DNA from: Shewanella ulleungensis
GTDB taxonomy: Bacteria; Pseudomonadota; Gammaproteobacteria; Enterobacterales; Shewanellaceae
Length of the DNA stretch: 64,000 nt
Direction of reading: 5' to 3'
NCBI RefSeq assembly: GCF_014648315.1
Contig: NZ_BMQW01000001.1
Coordinates: forward strand, 434,001-498,000
In this document: one piece after another, positions 1 through 9,037 of the stretch
Layout: each line of letters opens with the position of its first letter
How positions within the stretch are numbered: the stretch's first letter is position 1
Translations under genes and position numbers: made by a program
Notes under the pieces: model-generated
Databases searched by the model: none
What the model was told of the DNA's origin: nothing
The model's input: only the letters and a program-made list of their open reading frames with translations

Positions 1-884
1 CTGCCAATGGCCGCCCGCAGCCCATGCTGGCCTTGCCAGATACCATGCAGTGGTAATGACACTTTGTACTTTGCGCCTGCGAGTAGCCTGAGTGTTTTCT
101 TCAATTCAAATCTGCTCATCGATTCTGCAAGGTGTTTGGGATCTTCACGCAATCCAAAGCCTACCTGCACAGCGTTAAGTGCTGGAGCATGTTCGGCAAT
201 AAAATGCTGTTTTAACTCACTAAGTTCTTTGTCACTTAATAGCTGAATAAGCTCAATATCATTAAAGTCACGGTTAAGCGTAATAATAGTGCGGTCAGAG
301 TAGGGCAGACGTACAGGCTTTAATTTAGCATCGCTTAAATAATACTGAGCCAGTTGCAGATTCAGTTGTTGCCAGCTTGGGTCTACCGCGATATTTTGAA
401 TAACCTGTTCAACGACAACACCATCAATCTCAAGTTTCATTGACGCATTCATATCCTGGCTTAACTGGTGTAAATAGGTTCTGATATTTTGCTGCACAGT
501 CCAGTTGTCTTTACTTTTCAACCACTGGCGCAGGGTAGTGTAGTGTGGCAGGTTAGGATTGTTTAAGTAATAAATACAATGGCCAGCGGTAACAAGGGTA
601 TTGGGAGTAACAAAGGTTGCGGTACAAAAAGCTTTGTTATTATTATCCAATAAGGCCACTACATTACGAAACTCGCTTTGGGCAACTGCAGCGCCCCCAA
701 TGATATACTTGCTGTTTTTACCCTTGGCGCCGAAATGGTATTTTTTGATATTCACAAGACGCTGCGTAAAAGGGTCAATTAAACCCGGTTCTGAGGGCGT
801 CGAGGGCTTGATGTGTGCCGAAGTAATGCTGCTAAATAGCAGTATGACAACGGCAAAAGCGGAAGCAGTGTAGCGAAAATGCAT
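1..884 (-). CDS. Secreted trypsin-like serine protease, 3' part outside window
   Basis: The frame is open from an ATG at 884 to the window edge, about 294 codons without a stop, so the C-terminus is missing. The N-terminus is a Sec signal peptide (basic start, hydrophobic core, cleavage near TSAH). The motif VTAGHC at about residue 105 is the catalytic-histidine motif of chymotrypsin-fold (S1) proteases, with a preceding FCTATFV strand. The catalytic serine would lie beyond the window and cannot be confirmed. A central insertion of about 100 residues separates the His motif from the rest. The gene starts 14 bases after the PPC-domain gene upstream and is probably co-transcribed with it and the decayed TIR-WD40 gene. 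It likely acts in the periplasm or outside the cell. The fold is well supported; the substrate is unknown. Confidence 0.75.
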   Translation of the reverse strand, partial: MHFRYTASAFAVVILLFSSITSAHIKPSTPSEPGLIDPFTQRLVNIKKYHFGAKGKNSKYIIGGAAVAQSEFRNVVALLDNNNKAFCTATFVTPNTLVTAGHCIYYLNNPNLPHYTTLRQWLKSKDNWTVQQNIRTYLHQLSQDMNASMKLEIDGVVVEQVIQNIAVDPSWQQLNLQLAQYYLSDAKLKPVRLPYSDRTIITLNRDFNDIELIQLLSDKELSELKQHFIAEHAPALNAVQVGFGLREDPKHLAESMSRFELKKTLRLLAGAKYKVSLPLHGIWQGQHGLRAAIG

Positions 885-898
885 CTACGCTAACCAAA

Positions 899-1582
899 CT
901 AATTCGTATACAGGCTATATTCGTTATAAACGGTACCCAGATTTTTTACTCTCACTGTGAATTTTCCCGTCCAACGTGGTGTCCACTTACAGTATTCATC
1001 ATCACCAGACCTTGTACTACGACAAGTAAGGTTGTCATTTTCATCGTAAATATATAAATCAAGGTCAGTGTCGCCGTCTCCGGAAATAGCAATTTCTGCC
1101 AACTCATCACCTCTGAAAGTTAGGCTATAAGTGTCTGTATCGCTAGCTCTAACCTGATCAATATGGTGGGCAGGCCCGCCAACTCGCCCTTTAACTGCAG
1201 CCGTGCTCTCTTTTTGGGTCTTGGCAATAAGTGATTCTATAAAGCTGTCCCCATTAGCACACACTTTTGCTTGTTCAAACAGCGATATCGCGGGTGCTTT
1301 GGTTGCTTTCGCAGCAGGGACTTCGCTGGAAGTTGCCGTGCTTTTTTCATAGTCTGCATCAGTTTTAGGGATTTCAGCATCCAGCTTGGCTGCGGCCAGC
1401 ATAAGTAACGCATCTTTATTTTCTCGCGCTAGCGCCGCCATCTGACTTGCCAAATGGGCTTTTGCAATCAAACTATTACTCTTGGTTTCAACGGCTACAC
1501 TGTTGGCAGCTTTTTCGTCTGCCGCTTGTACAGAGACTGACAATAGTACCGCAACACACGAAAGGCTTGTCGTTAATTTCAT
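899..1582 (-). CDS. Secreted protein with C-terminal PPC-like beta-sandwich domain
   Basis: This 227-residue protein has a clear signal peptide (MKLTTSLSCVAVLLSVSVQA). The middle is Ala/Lys/Glu-rich and probably helical. Residues about 140-227 read as a bacterial pre-peptidase C-terminal (PPC)-like domain: alternating strands with DTDTYSLTF, DGDTDLDLYIYD and a closing GKFTVRVKNLG strand. Such domains are usually appended to secreted proteases; here the domain stands alone, directly upstream of a secreted protease gene. The two may work as a pair, which is inference. Two cysteines (LTCRS, YCKW) could form a disulfide. A PPC-like tail also ends the FHA-protease at 11975-13750. The domain call is moderately sure. 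Confidence 0.65.
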   Translation of the reverse strand: MKLTTSLSCVAVLLSVSVQAADEKAANSVAVETKSNSLIAKAHLASQMAALARENKDALLMLAAAKLDAEIPKTDADYEKSTATSSEVPAAKATKAPAISLFEQAKVCANGDSFIESLIAKTQKESTAAVKGRVGGPAHHIDQVRASDTDTYSLTFRGDELAEIAISGDGDTDLDLYIYDENDNLTCRSTRSGDDEYCKWTPRWTGKFTVRVKNLGTVYNEYSLYTN

Positions 1583-1765
1583 TATCTATTCCTTGAAGTT
1601 AAATATTTTCTGATGCCGCAATTTAATCTAGACCAAATGCGCCAGTTCGCCAATTTTTTCTTTAATATCGGCGTGGTTATTCCAGATGAACTAAGGGTAT
1701 TATTTGTTTTTTCTATATTCTTGTTTTCTTGCATTCAAATCCATTTCAATAACGCTAGATAATAA

Positions 1766-3134
1766 TTAATCTGATTCTGTTTTTTTTAAGGTAACCGTCA
1801 TTTGCAGTGCTTGCAAACGTTGCTTGGCTTCTGCATTGCCAGCATTTAAAGCCTTTTCAAACCAATACTTTGCTTTACTAAAGTCGAAATCCCGGTAGGC
1901 GTAATTACCAAGCTGGATCATGGCTTTGGTGTCATTGTTGTTAGCTTGTTGCATGAGGTAGATGGGATGATGTTTTGGCCACATAGGCGGTTTGCTTTTT
2001 GATGCGTCAAATAGGTTCTGTTGGTTATTGATGTTATCAAAAACAATACTGATACCTTTAAGTTGCATATTATTGACAGATGCTAGGCTATCAATTTTTG
2101 ATTTTATGGATGTCTTATTGGAATAATCCTGAAGATGACTCACATCCCATAGCTTCAGGGTGTTACCCCTAGAGCCAGAGACTAGGGTCTGACCATTGGG
2201 GCTAAAGGCGACACTGGTTACTTCACCTGTATGCCCTTCAAGGGTGTTTTTAAGCGCACCGCTGGTCACATTCCACATCCAACTGTTGCTGTTGCCAGGC
2301 AAATAGCCCTGCGCCTATGGCCATAATCGCCAGAGCAGCTACCCCAGCCAGCCACTGGCGCAGACGTTTGGCTTTTTGCTGTTGCAGGGCGAGTTGATAG
2401 GCTTTATCGCGCTGGGTTAACTCGCCTAGTGGCACCCCTAAAATACCGGCAATGATTTTTAGCAGCATTAGTTGCTGCTGTTGCTGATACGCGCTGATTT
2501 TTTTGTCTATCTCAGCGTTATCTGATTGAGAATTGCTTTTTAAATGCTGTCGGTAAGCGCCGGGGCTGGTCCAGCCTTGTTCGGGTTTGCCGTTATTGTT
2601 AATTCTGAAATCGGCTGCTATGGGCTCGGCATGCTTATCGGTCTGGTTGCCTTTGCTGTCAAATTCAAACTGTAGCGGGATGGGGAAGCACTCGTCACTC
2701 TGACTAAAGCCGGCCTGTTGTTTACCCTTATCCCAACTTGCATTGGGTTCACCGTCAATTAAGGCAGCGATAATGCGCTCTGATTGGCCGAGCTTTTTAA
2801 AATAGGAAATTTCATCAGCAACATACGTTGAGGCAACGGCTCTGGGCGAGCACAGTACAATCAGTAATTGTGAGTCTTCCAGGGCTTTAACAATAGAGTG
2901 GCCTAAATCAGCATGGGCAGGCAGTTCTTCTTCGTCACGAAATATCGGATAAATGCGCGGTGGTATTACATCGCCGCGCGCATTTTGTTTGCCGGCTAAA
3001 TCGGCAGGTACTTCATAGGTTTCCAGTGCCTAATGCAACCAGGTGGCCCACTGCCGGCCTTGTTCTTTATTATCGGCGTGGCGATAAGAAATAAAGGCGT
3101 AGTATTTCTTTGAATTATCATCCCTGTCAGTCAT
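1766..3134 (-). pseudogene. Decayed TIR-transmembrane-WD40-TPR gene
   Basis: Reading from ATG 3134, the protein begins like the intact TIR protein at 5759 (AFISYRHADNKEQGRQWATWLH). It then hits an in-frame TAG at 3030-3032 where the paralogue has a Gln codon (WLHQ). The same frame then stays open through the TIR domain (SPRAVASTYVADE), the linker (AGILGVPLGELTQRD) and the membrane segment, and ends near 2250. From about 2302 another frame carries one WD40 blade (LEGHTGEVTSVAFSPNGQ, ending LKLWDV) and a TPR/Sel1-like tail (YWFEKALNAG). Most of the propeller is missing, so an internal deletion with frame change joined the membrane segment to the last blade. It heads a presumed operon with the two secreted proteins downstream. 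Decay is directly visible. Confidence 0.85.
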
Positions 3135-3352
3135 CTACTGTGTTACTTAGCACAATGCAGCGTTATCAACAATATAGCCTTGTTACTTTCTAAAGCGCTA
3201 ATAATAATTATTTTTTAACAACGGCCTTCTAGCAAAAAACAAGTCTAGACCAAAAAGTGCAGCCTTACTATTTGCCAATGTAAAGGAATCGGTTCTCACT
3301 TTATATGAACTGCAGTATGGTTATACGATGATAAGTTTATCTGAGACACAAT

Positions 3353-3787
3353 ATGGCAACGGAGTTGCAGCATTTTGGCTTGCGCTTGCATGGGCAGTTA
3401 GAGCATGAGAATGTGTTTGAGCTTATGGTAGACCATGAGCCGTACCTGCCTGTTTTACGCGATTATGAAGCGCCGTTCGCTGGCAGGATAGCAGGCGCTT
3501 ATCAACCAGGGTTGAGTTTGGCGTCGCTAACAAATAACCGCGGCTCCGTTGTCCCTTTTGTTTGCACCTGCATTGAGCCAACGTGTTGGTTTATTACGGT
3601 GAAGGTAGAGGTTATCATGGACATTAATGCCGACTATGTTATTTGGCATCGTTGGAGTAACCCTTATCGGGCAGACAAAAACAAAGCCGCTGAAGGCGGG
3701 TTTTGGGATTACTCAGCCCTGCCACCGTTAGTATTTGATTATGCACAATACCAGGCTGAAATTGCTCGAGTTAATTCAGAGCAGTAG
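3353..3787 (+). CDS. Hypothetical protein, 144 aa
   Basis: I do not recognise this family. The protein is soluble, with no signal peptide or membrane segment. It has a Cys cluster (FVCTCIEPTCW) in the middle and many aromatic residues in the C-terminal half (VIWHRWSNPY, GGFWDYSALPP). The start is an ATG with a weak upstream ribosome site. It lies alone between the divergent decayed TIR gene and the SLOG-SLATT gene 77 bases downstream, and shares their strand. Its position inside the TIR/SLOG island suggests an accessory role, but nothing in the sequence gives a function. Confidence 0.5.
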   Translation: MATELQHFGLRLHGQLEHENVFELMVDHEPYLPVLRDYEAPFAGRIAGAYQPGLSLASLTNNRGSVVPFVCTCIEPTCWFITVKVEVIMDINADYVIWHRWSNPYRADKNKAAEGGFWDYSALPPLVFDYAQYQAEIARVNSEQ

Positions 3788-3864
3788 ATACTAAATTGCG
3801 CCATTGACGTTTCATGGTAATAATGGATGCAGTTGAAAGGTTTTTCGCTGTTTAGGAGTTTCTG

Positions 3865-5667
3865 TTGGATAAAACACATCACACTCATGTAACTGATATT
3901 CCACTGTGTTTTCGGGTTGGGGTGACCGGGCATCGTGATGCTGCATTGGCGGCAGTAGACCGTGCGGCGCTTGAAAAAGTGGTGGCTGAAGTGCTGGCAC
4001 AGTTAGCACAGAACGCCAACCAGGTATTGCAACAACAGTCAGCCGTTTATAGCGGTGGTGCCGCTCAATTACAGCTTATTTCTGCCCTGGCAGAAGGCAC
4101 AGACCGATTAGTGGCGCAACAAGCCCTGCAGGCGGGATGGACACTACATGCCTTGCTGCCATTTTCAGCAGCAAATTACCAGTTGGATTTTGAGACAGAT
4201 GCGTCGAAACAAGCCTTTAGCGGATTACTTGACGCTGTCCATGCCGTAACTGATTTAGCCATTGATCGTACTACTGCCCAACTTACCGGCTATGAGGCCG
4301 TAGGCAAATTATTAGCCAGAAATACCGATGTCCTTATTGCGCTGTGGGACGGTGAACCGGCCCGCGGCCCCGGCGGTACGGCGAGCGTGGTTGAGATGGC
4401 GCTGCAGGAAGGGGTGCCGGTGGTATGGGTTGGCTTAACTGCAGAACTTCAGGTGCGTTGCATCGCACCTGGCAATGGAGTGGTGAATCAGATTTCATGG
4501 CAAAGCTGGTTAGCTGACTTCGTTGAAAACACCCTGACACCTCCGCAACAGGATAGTGACAGACTGGAACAGCAGGAACTCGCGCAGTTTATGGCAACCA
4601 GCCCTGGCAGAGTTAAAAAGGGCTGGTTATACCCATTTTTCCAGTGGTGTTTTACCGGCCGCAAACCAGGAAAAAGTGACTTTGTGCAGGCGAAGCAAGA
4701 GGACGTTTGCGCACAGCAGTGGCACGCGTTTAATGAGGGTACGTCAGAGGCTATGCCGGATGTTCAGGCCAGCGCCGCTATCCATCAACATTATATTAAA
4801 GCCGATTTACTGGCATCAATGTTTGCACAGCAATATCGTGCGGCCAGTATACTTAATTATGTGCTTGCATCTATGGCGGTATTAATGGCCTTATTGGGCT
4901 TGTTATTAAAAGATCTGAAATTAGTGTGGATCCTTTTAGAGCTGAGCATAATTTTGGGCATGCTGGGTAATACCTACATTGGTAAACGTCATCGCTGGCA
5001 CCAGAAATGGCTGGACTATCGCTTACTGGCAGAGCAGCTGCGAGTTGCGCGCTATTTTGCGTTAATTGGCGCTAACAGCCTAAAACAACATCGCTGGCTA
5101 TCGTCATTTCATCAGGCGCAGCATGTGTCCTGGGTAAACTGGTATTTAACGGCAGTGATCCGATCGGTAAATTTGCCGGCAGGGCAGCTAGGTAATGCGT
5201 GTACCGAACGTTTCAGTGAAGGGTTAACCACACAGTTAAACGATCAAATTGCTTATCATCATCATACCGCGGCGCAGGCGCACAAAGCCGAACACCGGCT
5301 GCATATTCTGGGAGAAGTGTGTCTGTACGGTACTTTGCTGGCCTGTTTAGGCTACCTCGGTGTAGCCGTATTTTCTGAAACGGTTAATTACAGCGTGGCA
5401 ACCTGGGTGACCTTTATTACCGCATTGCTGCCAGCTTTTGGCGCATCCAGTTATGGTTTACGCGCTCATGGCGATTATGAGGGCATTGCCCATCGCAGCG
5501 AGTTAACTGCGACGCAGTTAAGCGATATCGCCGGGCGACTGGAGCAGACTGAGCATGACTTAGCCAGCTTGCTTACCCTGTCAGAACTGGTACGGCAGGT
5601 TAAAAGCGCCGAATTGCGAGACTGGCGCGTTACCTTTGAGCGTAAGTTGTTGGCTATTCCGGGGTAG
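3865..5667 (+). CDS. SLOG nucleotide-sensor domain fused to SLATT-like 2TM membrane modules
   Basis: The start is TTG at 3865, chosen because AGGAG lies six bases upstream (3854-3858). Residues about 15-195 form a Rossmann-like SLOG domain: RVGVTGHRD, the SALAEGTDR loop, LLPFSAANYQLDF, GYEAVG, DVLIALWDGEPARGPGGTA and VPVVWVG. These match the DprA/LOG/TRPM-type nucleotide-binding pattern. After a linker come two helical hairpins: membrane segments at about 328-348 and 352-372, then 481-503 and 512-531. The W-KWLDYRLLAEQLR stretch after the first pair is typical of SLATT 2TM effectors. Known SLOG-SLATT systems are proposed to sense a nucleotide signal and open a membrane pore. Having two 2TM modules is notable. 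It lies upstream of the TIR-WD40 gene on the same strand. The fold calls are good; pore formation is inferred. Confidence 0.75.
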   Translation: MDKTHHTHVTDIPLCFRVGVTGHRDAALAAVDRAALEKVVAEVLAQLAQNANQVLQQQSAVYSGGAAQLQLISALAEGTDRLVAQQALQAGWTLHALLPFSAANYQLDFETDASKQAFSGLLDAVHAVTDLAIDRTTAQLTGYEAVGKLLARNTDVLIALWDGEPARGPGGTASVVEMALQEGVPVVWVGLTAELQVRCIAPGNGVVNQISWQSWLADFVENTLTPPQQDSDRLEQQELAQFMATSPGRVKKGWLYPFFQWCFTGRKPGKSDFVQAKQEDVCAQQWHAFNEGTSEAMPDVQASAAIHQHYIKADLLASMFAQQYRAASILNYVLASMAVLMALLGLLLKDLKLVWILLELSIILGMLGNTYIGKRHRWHQKWLDYRLLAEQLRVARYFALIGANSLKQHRWLSSFHQAQHVSWVNWYLTAVIRSVNLPAGQLGNACTERFSEGLTTQLNDQIAYHHHTAAQAHKAEHRLHILGEVCLYGTLLACLGYLGVAVFSETVNYSVATWVTFITALLPAFGASSYGLRAHGDYEGIAHRSELTATQLSDIAGRLEQTEHDLASLLTLSELVRQVKSAELRDWRVTFERKLLAIPG

Positions 5668-5758
5668 CGCAACGCTAAGTATATTGGCGAACTGGTTTCG
5701 CTAAGTGTAACTTATTAAATAATAATTATTAATTATAGCCAGATTGGGAGGTTTGTTT

Positions 5759-8700
5759 ATGTTACGTGAATATCTGGCATTTATTTCTTACCGCCATGCC
5801 GATAACAAAGAGCAGGGCCGCCAATGGGCAACCTGGCTTCATCAAACTCTGGAAACCTACGAGGTGCCTGAAGACCTTGTTGGAAAAACGAACAGCCGTG
5901 GTGAAGTAATACCTGAACGGATTTATCCGATTTTTCGCGATGAAGAAGAGCTTCCTGCCGATTCTGATCTTGAAAATTCAATTACTAATGCCTTAAAACA
6001 GTCGCGGCTGCTTATCGTACTGTGCTCACCCAATGCTGTTGCTTCTACTTATGTAGCAGACGAGATTCGATACTTTAAAAAACTGGGACACTCCGATCGT
6101 ATCATAGCTGCGATGATTGATGGTGAGCCAAATGCCAGCTGGGATCTGGGAAAGCAATCAGCTGGTATCATTCCACTCGCTGAGTGCTTCCCTGTACCGT
6201 TGCAATTTATAGTTGATGAACACGGTGAGCTTACTGCGAACCGGGCAGAGCCAATAGCAGCGGATTTCAGGATAAATATCAATAATAAAATTCATCAGGG
6301 CTGGTGCAATATAGAAGCATTTAGCCAGCAATTAAAGGAACTTGGTTATGACAATGTTGCGATAAAACAACAGGTATCTGATTACCGTGAACAGCAGAAG
6401 TTGATGGTTCTGAAAATTGTTGCCGGAATACTGGGTGTGCCATTGGGGGAATTAACCCAACGCGACAAAGCTTATCAGCTGGAGTTAGCAAAAAAGAAAA
6501 CCAAACGATTGACGCAGTGGTTATCTGGAGTTGTATTATTGGCAGTTTTAGCATTGAGCGCTGGTTTTGTCGCATTGACCCAAAAAAAATTGGCCATTGA
6601 AAACGAAAACCTAGCTCAGCAACAAGCTGAATTGGCTAAAATAAATGAAACTAAAGCTGTGCAAGAAAGAGACGCATCGTTAATAAATCAAAGTCGCTTT
6701 CTGCTCGAACAATCTCGATTGGCAAATGATGCAGGTAAACATGATCTTGCCTTACTCTTAGGTTTAAATGCCATTCCTGGCTTATATGGCGGAGATAGGC
6801 CAATGCCCCGATCTGTTAGTGAGATTAGGCGGGCGTTACATGCTGGAAACCAACAACTCTCTGTCAATATCAGTGAAGACATTTTAACTGTTGGGTTTAA
6901 TCGCGCAGCGAGCCATGTTTATGTTGTCACTAAAAGTTCGGCCCTGCAGCTATACAGTATTGATTCTGGTAAATTAGAGCAAACCTATGAAGTAGATGGA
7001 ATTATAACCTCAGCGGCATTCAGCTCTGATGATAAGTTTTTAGCAATTGCTAATGGTCAAGGTGCTGTAACAATATTTAACACCACAGACAAAACTATTA
7101 CGCAAACGCTGCAATTAGGAATGGGAGGGAAACTATTGGAGTTCTCCTCAGATAACGCGACACTGTTTGCTGCTGATCAAAATAGTTATCTATATAATTG
7201 GGACATTATTTCAGGTAATCAGATTTTTAAAATACTAACAGACATTGACTTCTTAGGTTTCTTATATGTTAGTAATAATAATAAATTGATTCTTGCTCAA
7301 CATGACTTCAGTTTTGGCTTTTCTGTTTTCAATACAGATACCGGAGCCTTATTACACAAAATTCCGGGTGAAATGGGATATATTCCTGACTCTCGGCGGC
7401 CTTTTTTTACGTCACAAAATAACTTGGCGATATACTACAACGACAAAGGTACGTTTATTTATGACCTTGAAAAAGGCGAGTCAAAAGCATTCAGCTCGCA
7501 AATCCATACTTTGCTAGGCTACGATGGGGAATTCGCAATTACTCTTCCAGCAAACCGTCAAATACAGGGTACTGCTGATGAAATACATCAAATAGAGTCA
7601 TACCGTAACAATCCATTTTTATTGAATCTTACGGAAAAAACCGGTTTCCCGTTAAAACATTTTGGTGAAGTCGATGATGTGTACTTTACACCGGATGGTC
7701 GCTATGTGATTACGAAATCATACAAAACCTTGCGTTTTTGGTTGAAAGACTCTGCTGTACTAAGCCATGAAATTCAATTGCCCGCGACTCCAGATTCCGT
7801 AGTAGTATCGTCTGATAGTCAGCATATTGTTGCTCATTTTGAAAAAGATGACGCTGTTGCTATTTGGAAAATAGAACCCGTCCATCAGCAAACACTATTT
7901 AACCGTACTTACAGTGATTACGGCGTTGAGTTGAGCCCACAAGGTACATACGCATACTTACCGGCACCTGGCGAAGGTGAGAAATCTATGATTGTAAACA
8001 CCAGCACGATGGAGGAGGTTGCAGTTCTAAATGACTGGTGTAATTCACCGTATGCAATTGTGTTTTCCAATGATGATAAAAGGTTGTTTTTTCGCTGCCG
8101 TAATCAAGAAAAAATTGGTCATATATTAGATTTGGCAACTGTCAAAGAGATTGATGTTGCGCCTTTGAGTGACGAACTCGCTTACGCCTTTGTTTTCTTC
8201 TCTCCTGATGGCAACTCTTTAGTTTTTAAGTTTAACTCATATCATGATCATGATTTGGCGTTGCTAAACGTTGGCAGCAAACAAAATAAGCCGATTATGC
8301 TCAACCTGGATTTTAATCGGGATAGATTTGCTATTTCATTTAGCCATGATGGCGGTATCGTGGTTGCGCAATATTTGAAGAATAGACTGGTCTTTATTGA
8401 TGCAAAAACCGGCACTGTAATAAATGATTTCAGTTCAACAGAAGATATAGAGTTATTTGCAATAAATCGTGATAATGAGAGCTTTTTTGTGCATTACAGT
8501 AACAATACAACATTGAAACTCAGTATGGCGGATAACCGTCAACTGGTGGCATTTGAAAATGAGGAAAATCTTGGCAACCTGATTGCTTTACCAAACGAAC
8601 AGGTTGCGCTTATATCAAAGACTGGCGATATTGCGGTGTGGTCTGGACTCAGTGGCGATTTTATAGAGCGTATTGTTGTTGATGGAATTAGTGATAAATA

Positions 8701-9037
8701 TCACCTCTCTGTTGACGCGAAGTTTTTGTATAAAGAAGGTGAAGATATTGCTATTTCAGTGCAGGATTTGGGTATTTTTTATCAAGGTCAAGAAGCCTCA
8801 ACACAAAACATATTTATAGACAGCGAACAAGATCAGATTGTTTTATTAAACGGTAAAGGAATTAAACGTTTACCTGCATTCAGTAATAATTTTACTGAAC
8901 AGGCAATGGCAGGGTTAGCATTCTCGAAGAAATGTCTAAGTGATCAAGAACGTGAGAGTTTTTTCTTAGCCAGACTGACGAAAGAGCAGAAGTTAGCAAG
9001 GGACTGTATTGATAAGATCAATACAGCACAGCCTTAG
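5759..9037 (+). CDS. TIR domain-transmembrane-WD40-like beta-propeller protein
   Basis: The ATG at 5759 is chosen because GGGAGG lies seven bases upstream; an in-frame TTG at 5744 precedes that ribosome site. The product is 1092 residues. Residues 4-125 are a TIR domain (AFISYRHAD, IYPIFRDEEELP, LLIVLCSP, then STYVADE with Glu102 at the position of the catalytic Glu of TIR NADases). A conserved linker follows (AEPIAADFR, then AGILGVPLGELTQRD). One membrane segment lies at about 253-275, a coiled coil at about 277-310, then the AxxERDASLxxQSRFL segment that often precedes WD40 arrays. From about 370 to 1060 repeated four-stranded units form one or two propellers. The gene overlaps the convergent TPR gene by 20 bases at its 3' end. 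Predicted role: a membrane-anchored sensor that activates a TIR NADase. The activity is inferred. Confidence 0.8.
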   Translation: MLREYLAFISYRHADNKEQGRQWATWLHQTLETYEVPEDLVGKTNSRGEVIPERIYPIFRDEEELPADSDLENSITNALKQSRLLIVLCSPNAVASTYVADEIRYFKKLGHSDRIIAAMIDGEPNASWDLGKQSAGIIPLAECFPVPLQFIVDEHGELTANRAEPIAADFRININNKIHQGWCNIEAFSQQLKELGYDNVAIKQQVSDYREQQKLMVLKIVAGILGVPLGELTQRDKAYQLELAKKKTKRLTQWLSGVVLLAVLALSAGFVALTQKKLAIENENLAQQQAELAKINETKAVQERDASLINQSRFLLEQSRLANDAGKHDLALLLGLNAIPGLYGGDRPMPRSVSEIRRALHAGNQQLSVNISEDILTVGFNRAASHVYVVTKSSALQLYSIDSGKLEQTYEVDGIITSAAFSSDDKFLAIANGQGAVTIFNTTDKTITQTLQLGMGGKLLEFSSDNATLFAADQNSYLYNWDIISGNQIFKILTDIDFLGFLYVSNNNKLILAQHDFSFGFSVFNTDTGALLHKIPGEMGYIPDSRRPFFTSQNNLAIYYNDKGTFIYDLEKGESKAFSSQIHTLLGYDGEFAITLPANRQIQGTADEIHQIESYRNNPFLLNLTEKTGFPLKHFGEVDDVYFTPDGRYVITKSYKTLRFWLKDSAVLSHEIQLPATPDSVVVSSDSQHIVAHFEKDDAVAIWKIEPVHQQTLFNRTYSDYGVELSPQGTYAYLPAPGEGEKSMIVNTSTMEEVAVLNDWCNSPYAIVFSNDDKRLFFRCRNQEKIGHILDLATVKEIDVAPLSDELAYAFVFFSPDGNSLVFKFNSYHDHDLALLNVGSKQNKPIMLNLDFNRDRFAISFSHDGGIVVAQYLKNRLVFIDAKTGTVINDFSSTEDIELFAINRDNESFFVHYSNNTTLKLSMADNRQLVAFENEENLGNLIALPNEQVALISKTGDIAVWSGLSGDFIERIVVDGISDKYHLSVDAKFLYKEGEDIAISVQDLGIFYQGQEASTQNIFIDSEQDQIVLLNGKGIKRLPAFSNNFTEQAMAGLAFSKKCLSDQERESFFLARLTKEQKLARDCIDKINTAQP

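Noticed and set aside
3032..3134. Readthrough or recoding of the TAG in the TIR-WD40 gene
   Set aside because: A second lesion (frame change with loss of most of the propeller) makes simple decay the better explanation.
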